Source of the DNA: Emiliania huxleyi CCMP1516
Lineage: Eukaryota > Haptophyta > Isochrysidales > Noelaerhabdaceae
Assembly: GCF_000372725.1 (NCBI RefSeq)
Contig: NW_005199944.1
Coordinates: 69,508-94,986 of the forward strand
DNA length: 25,479 bases
Direction of reading: 5' to 3'
How positions within the stretch are numbered: the first letter of the stretch is position 1; the number at the start of each line of letters is the position of its first letter. The translations under genes were made by a program, and so were the position numbers. The notes below the pieces were generated by a model. That model was not told the origin of the DNA. It did not search any database and worked only from the letters and a program-made list of their open reading frames with translations. Shown one piece after another: positions 10,251 to 17,017 of the stretch.

Positions 10251-10296
10251 CAGGCTGCAGCAGGGCAGCACGATGGTAGTGCCCTGCTGCAGCCTG
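10251..10296. repeat. Hairpin with a 17-bp perfect stem
   Basis: CAGGCTGCAGCAGGGCA at 10251-10267 is the exact reverse complement of 10280-10296, with a 12-base loop. It is too strong for chance. It could be a foldback within a mobile element or an RNA hairpin. Confidence 0.9.
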
Positions 10297-10518
10297 GCCT
10301 GACATGCACAGGGCGAACAGAGACACTACTATCGTCTGGCGCTCGTCACCGAATCTGGGCCAACTTCGACCGCCGCCACAGCTCGCCACGAGCACGCAGC
10401 GACAAAATGTTGACTGTACGGAAGTTGAGGCTGGTCCAGAGGAAGAGGCTGCCGTGCGAGCCGGCAGCAGGCTGGCTCGTCGTGGACTGCAGCAGCGACT
10501 TTTATGGGTTTCTCTGTT

Positions 10519-10542
10519 CATAGTAGCGTGCACGCTACTATG
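10519..10542. repeat. 24-bp perfect palindrome
   Basis: The half site CATAGTAGCGTG is followed by its exact reverse complement CACGCTACTATG. It overlaps the first four bases of the right 26-bp inverted repeat. Its second half (CGCTACTATGGT) also occurs at 8414-8425 near the left end. Confidence 0.92.
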
Positions 10543-10564
10543 GTTTACCCACACTAAGCGAGTA
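10539..10564 (-). repeat. Right copy of 26-bp perfect inverted repeat
   Basis: Exact reverse complement of 8238-8263, reading GGTTTACCCACACTAA on the plus strand. It lies upstream of the PHD-AP2 locus in the same orientation relative to that gene as the left copy has to the ankyrin-RING gene. Confidence 0.9.
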
Positions 10565-10704
10565 TGCGCCCAGGAGGGGAGGGCGCATGCGTAGCGACGC
10601 TGCTAGAGATGCCTTTCGGGGCCCAGAGATAAAACTTCTGATGCCATGCGTGACCTAGTAGTGTCCCCAGCTATGGGCGTGTCCACGTTGGAGCCAGGTG
10701 TGGT

Positions 10705-11187
10705 GTGGACGCGAGAATAGCTCCGCCGTTCATGGAGGCAACCGATGCGAGTCGACTGGTGTGTGTCGTCGTGGTTTCGTATCAAGAATACTCACTCACT
10801 GGAGGCGGATTAGCGGGGTCTGTCCGACTCGCTCGCTGCACGGTTGGCTGCGGAGGCACCATCTACGCCCTCGACGAGTGGCGCGCTGAGCGGCGCGAGC
10901 GGCCGCCGGCTCAGCCAAGCCGCAACAGCGGGAATGGTGCCAGATTCTGGTATCGGCAGCCTGTCCCGCTGGGACCTCGGCTGTGCGGGACTCCTGGCTG
11001 CACTTTGCCGGACCGGCATAGCGGACCGTGTCCGCCCGCCATCTGCCCCGAGGGCTCGCGCACTCGTAAGCCGCCGGAGCGCCTCGAGGCCGGCCCCGCA
11101 TCCCGAGCTCGGGCCTCAACCCTTGGCATGCAGCAGCCAGCGCGGCAGAGGCGGGAATGCGCGGCAGAGGTGGGAGTGGGGGGCTGA
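10705..11187 (+). CDS. Possible upstream exon(s) of the PHD-AP2 gene with a Cys/His cluster
   Basis: This open frame contains RLCGTPGCTLPDRHSGPC, a C-x4-C-x6-H-x3-C arrangement that could bind zinc. Short clusters of this kind sit near PHD or other chromatin domains in some algal proteins (from memory, unverified). An acceptor-like GGTATCGGCAG lies near 10957. It is in the same orientation as, and 300 bp before, the PHD exon, so a shared gene is plausible. Most of the frame before about 10860 looks non-coding. The small frame 11366-11470, beginning MEVEAEVESVAATVAAEEDE, is an alternative first exon. Confidence 0.35.
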   Translation: MDARIAPPFMEATDASRLVCVVVVSYQEYSLTGGGLAGSVRLARCTVGCGGTIYALDEWRAERRERPPAQPSRNSGNGARFWYRQPVPLGPRLCGTPGCTLPDRHSGPCPPAICPEGSRTRKPPERLEAGPASRARASTLGMQQPARQRRECAAEVGVGG

Positions 11188-11493
11188 GCACCCTAGCTGG
11201 AGTGCGTCGATCTTCACGCGGCTTGCTTCTTCAGTGAGTAGGTCAGGGTGGGCGTAACTGCGCTCGAGGTGGAGGAGATGTGACCCTGGCTGGGATTCGA
11301 CCGAGGTGTAAGGGAGATTGACGGGAGCGTAGGTGGAGTGCCAGGCGGACTCGAGCGGGGGCGAGATGGAAGTTGAGGCGGAGGTCGAGTCTGTGGCCGC
11401 TACTGTCGCAGCCGAGGAGGATGAGGCCCGCGGGCCGGCGAATGGCAAGACGCGCAGCGTCGTTCTCTGAGGCATGTCGCCGCTGCACCGTAG

Positions 11494-12210
11494 GAGAGCT
11501 ACGTCAGCGACCCGGAGGGAGGGCGCTGCGAGGTGTGCGGCATGGGCGCGTGGAACGAGCCCGGCCTCAACGCTAAGGGTGAGTGGATCGAGGGTAACTG
11601 GATGCTGCTCTGCGACGGCTGCGACACCGCCCGCCACACTCTCTGTTGCTCGCCGCCCCTCCTGGCGGTGCGAGAGGGCAGGACGGAGGGGGGGGGGGGG
11701 GGGGATCGCGCGGGACAGCAGGACGTGGCAATAGGTGCCCGAGGGCGAGTGGTACTGCCCGCGGTGCTGTGCGGCNNNNNNNNNNNNNNNNNNNNNNNNN
11801 NNNNNNNNNNNNNNNNNNNNNNNNNNNNNNNNNNNNNNNNNNNNNNNNNNNNNNNNNNNNNNNNNNNNNNNNNNNCGGGCTCTTCTCTGCCCTCTCCAGA
11901 ATCAACAGTTTTCCCCCTTTCACGCCCTTGTCCACAAGCGCACGCGCTGGCCACGGCACCACCCGGCCCTCTCCCCATGCATGCGACCCTCCCTCCCTCT
12001 CTCCCCTCCTCTCAGACAGCGATAGCGGCGTTGGCGGCTCTGATGGCGGCGGCCTCGGCAGTGACGACGGCGGCGACGGAGGCAGACGAGGCAGGCGAGG
12101 CAGACGAGGCAGAGGAGTTGGCGGCGGTAGACGTGGTGGCGGCAAGACGGGTCAGCGGGGAGGCAGTAGCAGCGACGGCGATGGCAGTGGCGGCGGCGGC
12201 GGCAGCAGCC

Positions 12211-12242
<32 letters not shown>

Positions 12243-12844
12243 AGCGGGAGCGGGAGTGGCGGTGGCGGCGGCGGTCGCAGTGGCGGCGGTAGCAGCAGTG
12301 GAGGGGGGGCGGGAGGCACCCAACCACCCGCCCGCGACCAAAGGCAAGCGGCAGAGGGTATGCGTTTGCACCTCTCGAGCAGCAGCAGCACCGGCTACAA
12401 GGGAGTGCGCGAGCCGCGTACTGGCCGCTTCGAGGCGCAGCACAAGGTGGACGGAAGGAATATCTACATCGGCTACTTCGACACAGCAGTGGAGGCTGCG
12501 GTGGCGTATGCGCGGGCGGTCGGCGAGTACCAGCCCCCCCCTCCTCCGACGGAGCCGCCGCCGCAGCCGCCACGGCCGCTGCCACCCCAGCCGCCGCCGA
12601 CGCCGCCGACGCAGCTTGGTGTCGGCGCTCGAGTACACGTCAAGGGCAAGGGCTATGTGCTTTTGGACAGTACCGGCGAGCCACACGAGGCGGAATCAAC
12701 TGCAAGCGGCGGTGGCAGCGTCGCGGAGCAACTCGCGCTCGCGCTGGCGGAGTCGCAGCGGGCGCAGTACCAGCACCAGCACCAGCACCACCAACATTAC
12801 CAGCACCACCAGCACTCAATGCTCCCGATTGATCGATGGGTGTT

Positions 12845-12877
<33 letters not shown>

Positions 12878-13151
12878 GCAGCAGCCGCCGCCGCCGCCGC
12901 AGCAGCAGCAGCACGCGCAGCAGCAGGCGCAGCAGCAAGCACTGCCACCGCCGCCGGCATCCCTGGCGGCTGCGCCACCCGCGGCGCCACCCGCGGCGCT
13001 ACCGGCCGCCGGGTGCTCCGCTGGTGCGGTGGCCGCCACCTCGGCCGCCTCGGTCGCCTCGGCCGCTTCCGCCACCGCTAGCAACATCGAGGTGGCGCCA
13101 GCGCGAGCGGCTGCTGTGGACATCATGGGCTTCATCGAGGACCTCGATTGA
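11494..13151 (+). CDS. PHD finger and AP2/ERF domain protein, interrupted by assembly gap
   Basis: Exons 11494-11667 and 11735-11775 (running into the gap) encode a PHD finger: CEVCGMG, LLCDGCD, HTLCC and, across the 67-bp intron, EGEWYCPRCC. After the gap, exon 12016-13151 encodes a Gly/Ser-rich linker, an AP2/ERF DNA-binding domain (TGYKGVREPRTGRFEA, then GRNIYIGYFDTAVEAAVAYA), a small basic segment GARVHVKGKGYVLLD, a His/Gln-rich region with about 13 consecutive Gln, Pro/Ala runs, and an acidic end (MGFIEDLD-stop). PHD fingers read histone tails and AP2 domains bind DNA, so a nuclear chromatin-linked transcription factor is likely. That both halves are one gene is inferred from strand, spacing and continuity, because the gap hides the junction. 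The 5' end is not resolved. Confidence 0.78.
11776..11875. other. Assembly gap (100 N)
   Basis: Exactly 100 N, a conventional placeholder, so the true distance is unknown. It falls just after the PHD finger. Poly-G (11690-11704) precedes it and may have caused the break. Confidence 0.99.
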
Positions 13152-13615
13152 GTCAAACTTCTCGCGATGCAAGGTTGTGCGAGAGCGAGAGAGAGAGACC
13201 GTGAAACTCTCTCGGCAGCGCACAGACTTCAGTAGTGCCAGGTAGCGACGTGAGAGGCTTGCCCCCGCCCCCTTGCCCTCCACCTTGAGGTGGAGAAGTT
13301 TACCTTATAGGGTTATACTCTACCTCAGGCCTGCGGGATCGCGTTTAGGGTGGCAACGGTGACCAAGGGCTGGTGACCCATCGTTTAGAGCCGTAGGTTT
13401 GCACATTTGCTTCGACCGTCGTGTGATATGTAAAAGGTAACTATTTCCGGAAGTTGTTCACAAATGTTACGCTTACGGTACACGGATCTTTATTTTTGAG
13501 ATTTTACTGATCGACCCGCCTCAGCTCGTCCCGCGCTCAATCCCCGTCTGCGCGGCCCGTGGTTCGGTAGACGCGCATCGTAACCGACGCCAGCTCTACG
13601 AAACGGCAGACTCGA
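13152..13615 (+). other. Intergenic 3' region of PHD-AP2 gene with 3'-flank element copy 2
   Basis: No gene is seen. At 13268-13306 the sequence CCCCCTTGCCC is followed by the hairpin CCACCTTGAGGTGG and GAGAAGTTTACCTTA, matching the block at 9911-9956. The rest becomes AT-richer toward 13500. It is the convergent junction with the NDP-kinase-like gene. Confidence 0.5.
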
Positions 13616-15396
13616 TCAGGCGCCACAGCAGAGGGCGACGCACTCCGCCGCGCCCATCTCCTCGGTGAGGTCGAAGACCTTGTCCGCCTTGGCGTCGCCG
13701 AGCGAGACGACGCTGTTCTCCTGCGGCCCGCGGTGCCGCACGCTCACTCAGATAAGTGGGCAGCCGAGCCGAGGGCCTTGTCAATGTGGTGTGCCGTCTG
13801 GTCCCCCCTCGCTTGCGCCCACCCACACACCTCGCCGGGTGCCCACTCGCTGGCCGGGCTGGTCTCTCAACTCTCCCCTAGCCATCTATCCGCTCGCCTT
13901 GAGCCACGTCTCGAGCGTCGCCCTGCCCACGCCGCCCGCCAGCAGCGCCTCCGCCAGCGGGTCCGACGCGAGCGACGCGCCTACGAAGGTTCCGAGACGG
14001 TTCCGAGACGGTTCCGAGAAGGGGAGGGGGTCCGACGCGGCCGACGCGCCGCTCCACACACAGCGCTCCTTGAGGCCCTCGAGCGGCCCCGCCTGTTCAC
14101 AGAGCGTGTCACTGAGAAGAAGAGACCGCCGTACAGCGCTGCGCGCTGGCCTGTGAGAGGTTGAGGTGCTAGCCCTGGAGGCCCTGGGGGTGGGCGGAGG
14201 CAGACTAGCCGCGGGCCTAGAAGGCCCGCATTCACAGCGGCGCAGCTGTGAACGACGCGCGGCGGTTGGCTGCTGCCAGGCGACTAAGGCGATCGCCCGC
14301 AAGCTCCTCGGCTAGATCTCGGCTGGATCTCGGCTAGATCTCGGCTGGATCTCGGCTAGATCTCGGCTGGATCTCGGCTAGATCCCGCCGACGCGTGGAC
14401 GCAATTTAGGCTCATGCTCGGCTTCGCCTCCAGGGTTAGGGTTAGGGTTAGGGTCAGGGTTAGGGTTAGGGTTAGGGTTAGGGTTAGGGTTAGGGTTCGG
14501 GTTAGGGTTAGGGTTAGGGTTCGGGTTACGGTTAGGGTTCGGGTTCGGGTTCGGGTTAGGCAATGTAGGCTCATGCTCGGCTTCGCCTCGAGGCCCAGCT
14601 CGCGCCACTGGCCTACCGTCGGGTGCGAACAGCGTCTGCTTCACGGCTCCTAGCTGTGAGCAGGCCCAGCTCGCGCGACTGGCCTAGCATCGCTGCGCGC
14701 GCGCTGCCCGCCGCGGCCATCGCCGGATCGGTCGCCCCAATCACCGACTGACGAAACGCGGCCCAAGAGAGGAGCGCCTGGTCCCACTCGCAGACAAGGT
14801 ACCGCACCTCCGCGCCCGGCGCCACGAACGCCTGCCGCATCGCCGGGTAGAAGCCGTTCACCGTGTAGACGGGCGGCGACGGCCCCTCGAGACGCGAGAC
14901 GTACGTTCCTGTCCGCACAGCTCTCGAAGTCATGAAAATCGGTCTGTGTCACGCCGTCGATCCGCGAGTCGCGAGTGCCCGGCGCCAGCTTCAGCTGCTT
15001 CCCGGCCCGCCACATCGCCTCGAGGCCGAGGCCGTCGACGCCGAGCTGCGCCAGCGCGTCGTCATTCCGCAGCATGCTCGGCAGCGCCTGCGCCCACTTC
15101 AGGCCGTACGCGTCTTCAAAGGCCTGCAGCGCCGCGGGAGAGACTGCCATGTCGCCGGGCTGTACGCCCATCGCGAGGTCGGCGAGCGAACCGTAGTGCT
15201 GGTCGATGAGCTTCTGCTCGTCGATCTCGGCCGCCCGTTTGATGCCGGACGAAGTGACGGTGATGCCGGCCTGCTCGAGGTGCTGCTTGAGGAAGGCGTC
15301 GCACGCGTCGTTGGCCGCGTGCGGCTTGAGGAATACGAGTGCCTGGTTCTTCATCGTGACGGAGAGGGTGAGCGTCGTTGCCAGCGCTGCGAGCAT
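13616..15396 (-). CDS. Nucleoside diphosphate kinase-like protein, 5 exons
   Basis: Modelled exons 15396-14979, 14908-14662, 14111-14050, 13980-13898 and 13720-13616 join in frame to 304 residues. The protein has NDK-like features: QALVFLKPHAAND (Lys-containing first strand), LIDQHYGSL, VNGFYPAMRQAF, and FRQSVIGATDPAMAAAGSAR, which corresponds to the R..GATdP...pGtiR loop. The region where NDKs carry the phosphorylated His (NxxHASxs in algal relatives) reads DTLCEQAGPLEGLKER, so the His appears replaced by Cys and catalytic activity is doubtful. The C-terminus is VFDLTEEMGAAECVALCCGA. A short hydrophobic start (MLAALATTLTLSV) may be a targeting signal; Met at 15354 is an alternative start. 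All four modelled introns use GC donors, and one holds a telomere-like array. The gene is divergent from the coiled-coil gene at 15457. Confidence 0.8.
13981..14049 (-). repeat. Intron opening with a copy of the next exon's start
   Basis: In the gene sense the 69-bp intron begins GCGCGTCGGCCGCGTCGGAC and the next exon begins GCGCGTCGCTCGCGTCGGAC (18 of 20 identical). The body of the intron is three CTCGGAACCGT-type units followed by TTCGTAG. Because the intron length is a multiple of three and contains no stop, retention would insert 23 residues including a repeat of the GASxASDPL peptide. Confidence 0.8.
14310..14387 (-). repeat. 11-bp minisatellite (CTRGATCTCGG)n
   Basis: Seven units alternate CTAGATCTCGG and CTGGATCTCGG on the plus strand within the 550-bp intron of the NDK-like gene. 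They share the ATCTCGG core with arrays in other introns. Confidence 0.9.
14401..14589. repeat. Interstitial telomere-like TTAGGG array flanked by a 30-bp direct repeat
   Basis: About 20 TTAGGG units with TTCGGG and TTACGG variants fill roughly 14432-14559. The array is bracketed by 30-bp direct repeats at 14401-14430 and 14560-14589 (core GGCTCATGCTCGGCTTCGCC) differing at one base. The whole lies inside an intron of the NDK-like gene, so it is not a chromosome end. Confidence 0.93.
14591..14687 (-). repeat. Duplicated exon end of the NDK-like gene
   Basis: The last 26 bp of exon 2 (14662-14687) are repeated at 14591-14616 with one mismatch, 71 bp away and inside the intron (plus-strand core AGGCCCAGCTCGCGC). 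The real copy is followed by the GC donor and the intronic copy by CGAGGCG. Confidence 0.85.
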
Positions 15397-15456
15397 GAAC
15401 GCGGCCGGAAAGAGAAAAAAGAAGTACCCAGTTGGTTGATTGCGCAATCGACTGCC
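15397..15456. promoter_or_regulatory. Compact divergent promoter region with a C/EBP-like palindrome
   Basis: Only 60 bp separate the start codons of the NDK-like gene (minus) and the coiled-coil gene (plus), assuming the chosen starts. It contains the 12-bp palindrome GATTGCGCAATC at 15438-15449, whose centre ATTGCGCAAT equals the palindromic C/EBP-type bZIP consensus, and a pyrimidine/purine-asymmetric run near 15410-15422. Confidence 0.5.
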
Positions 15457-16183
15457 ATGGCCTCCGTGCCCACGCCTGCGCCGGTGAACGAGGTCATCAA
15501 CGCCTACGGCGCGAACGGCGTCTTGACGGCGCCTCCAGGCGCCGCGCCTCCGGTTGGCGGCGCGCTCGGCTCTGGCGCGCTCGGCTCTGGCGGCGGCGCG
15601 CTCGGCTCTGGCGGCGGCGCGCTCGGCTCTGGCGGCGGCGCGCTCGGCTCTGGCGGCGGCGCGCTCGGCTCTGGCGGCGGCGCGCTCGGCTCTGGCGGCG
15701 GCGCGCTCGGCTCTGGCGGCGGCGCGCTCGGCTCTGGCGGCGGCGCGCTCGGCTCTGGCGGCGGCGCGCTCGGCTCTGGCGGCGGCACGCTCTCCTCTGG
15801 CGGCGGCACGCTCTCCTCTGGCGGCGGTACGCCTGGCGCCTCTCCTCTGTCGCCGGCCAACCTGGCTCGCGCCGCGGCCAAGCGTGAAGAGGCGCTGAGG
15901 AGGCGCGAGTTCGGGTCGGGGGTGGGCGATCTCGAGCGCGGCCTCCCCTGCGATCTCTCGAACTACGCGCACCTGGCAGCAGCGGTGGCGGCGGCTGAGG
16001 CGGACTACGAGGAGGAGCAGAAGCCGCCCCTCCCTCGCAAGAAGCCTACACGCTCGGCGGCCGCCATTCTCCGACGCCGACAGAAGTCAGCAGCGAACCG
16101 GCGGCAGCGTGTGGGAGAGTTGGCCGCCGCCGCTGGCGGCACCAGCACCGGCGGCGGAGAGGCGAGCAGCGGCGGCGGAGGCG

Positions 16184-16214
<31 letters not shown>

Positions 16215-16428
16215 TGACGACGTGCATGCCGAAGTGCTCGCCCTCCGGGCCGCGCTCAAGGACCGCACTGCGGTGCTGCGGCTGGCGCGGAAGCAGCTAA
16301 AGCGTCAGACAAAGACGTCGCAGTCGCGGTGGGCGCAGCTGGCGCGCAAAGACTCGAAGCGCTGCCGCGCTTGTATCCGGGAGAGAGCTGTGAAGGGTGG
16401 CACTGTGTGCACGTGCGAGCAAACGTAG
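15457..16428 (+). CDS. Glycine-rich, basic, coiled-coil protein of unknown function
   Basis: A single exon encodes 323 residues from an ATG in good context (GCCATGG). After 40 residues comes a (ALGSGGG)n tract of about ten units plus two TLSSGGG units, then a helical region (ANLARAAAKREEALRRREF), a basic segment (LPRKKPTRSAAAILRRRQKS, AANRRQRV), a run of about 15 Gly, and a C-terminal helix with HAEVLALRAALKDRTAVLRL. It ends with two Cys pairs (CRAC and CTC). The basic-then-helix order resembles a bZIP but the N-x7-R signature is missing, so I do not call it one. It may be a nuclear or nucleic-acid-binding protein. It is divergent from the NDK-like gene. Confidence 0.68.
15577..15828 (+). repeat. 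21-bp coding minisatellite
   Basis: About twelve tandem 21-bp units based on GCGCTCGGCTCTGGCGGCGG encode ALGSGGG, with the last two units changed to TLSSGGG. The unit length is a multiple of three, so copy-number change keeps the frame. Confidence 0.93.
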
Positions 16429-17017
16429 CAAGATGCCGGGCTGAGGAAGGGGACGATGCGGTAGTGACAGTGAGAAAAAATGTAATGTCAGTGTGTGCGA
16501 CTGCGTTGTCTGTATGTGTGCAACTGCGTTGTCTGTGTGTGCTAGATCATATGAGCCTGCAGGCGTCATGCGTTGTCGCTCCGGTATGCCACAATTCCTT
16601 TGTTCTTTGAGTCTTCTTCTTACATCTTTTGCAAGCTGCTCCTTTTGCGGGGTCGGGTGCCCCCCCCCCCCCCCCAAGGGAGAGAGCCCCCTTAAACAAA
16701 GAACTCCCCCCCCCCCCCCCACTCACGCACCCAGGCCACCTTTTTGCGACGAAAGCCGGTCGATATCAATCAATCAACGCTGCGCTGGCCCCCTCCCACC
16801 ACCTTCCCCGATGGGCCCACGGAGAATCCCTCATCTTCTAACCCTCACTCATTCAATCTCCGTGGGTCTCGATATGAGTTTGCGACAGGGAGGTCAACTC
16901 CGGGGGGGAGCACAAACAGATATCCGTGCACGAAGTGTGCAAAATCGGTGTTGGATACCCCTCATTTGTTGGGCGTGTAACAGACGTACTGGGCACCTGG
17001 GGCAAACGTGCCGCATA
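16429..17017. other. Intergenic region with poly-C tracts
   Basis: I see no gene. It holds a 24-bp near-duplicate (ACTGCGTTGTCTGT twice, 16500-16540), two poly-C runs near 16661-16675 and 16707-16720, and ordinary AT-containing sequence up to the start at 17018. Confidence 0.6.

Larger units (their letters stand above)
8238..10564. mobile_element. Candidate element bounded by 26-bp inverted repeats
   Basis: A 2,327-bp segment is flanked by perfect 26-bp inverted repeats and holds one ORF, an imperfect subterminal repeat at 8431-8441, a 17-bp-stem hairpin and a 24-bp palindrome abutting the right repeat. I find no convincing target-site duplication outside the repeats and no recognisable transposase, so this is only a candidate. 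The alternative is a shared promoter motif pointing outward to the ankyrin-RING and PHD-AP2 genes. Confidence 0.35.

Noticed and set aside
8222..10580. Target-site duplication outside the inverted repeats
   Set aside because: The bases outside the two 26-bp copies (GAGGCG to the left; TGCGCC, then CAGGAGG, to the right) show at most a short imperfect inverted extension and no direct repeat.
11920..12690. Minus-strand frames opposite the AP2 exon
   Set aside because: The plus strand carries a clear AP2 domain and polyQ; the minus-strand products are Arg/Ala/Cys low complexity.
14432..14559. Chromosome end
   Set aside because: Coding exons of the same gene lie on both sides, so the TTAGGG array is internal.
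14932..15456. Plus-strand open frame upstream of the coiled-coil gene
   Set aside because: It is antisense to exon 1 of the NDK-like gene, which has clear family motifs. The plus-strand gene is better started at the ATG at 15457.
15650..15972. Minus-strand N-terminal extension of the NDK-like protein with RAERAAARAERAAA repeats
   Set aside because: It is the reverse complement of the coding GSGGGAL minisatellite; a start at 15396 or 15354 is more plausible.
16493..17017. Continuous open frame leading into the helix-turn-helix gene
   Set aside because: It crosses poly-C tracts and has no protein-like motifs. The recognisable domain starts at the ATG at 17018, and the frame also reads through a clear intron.
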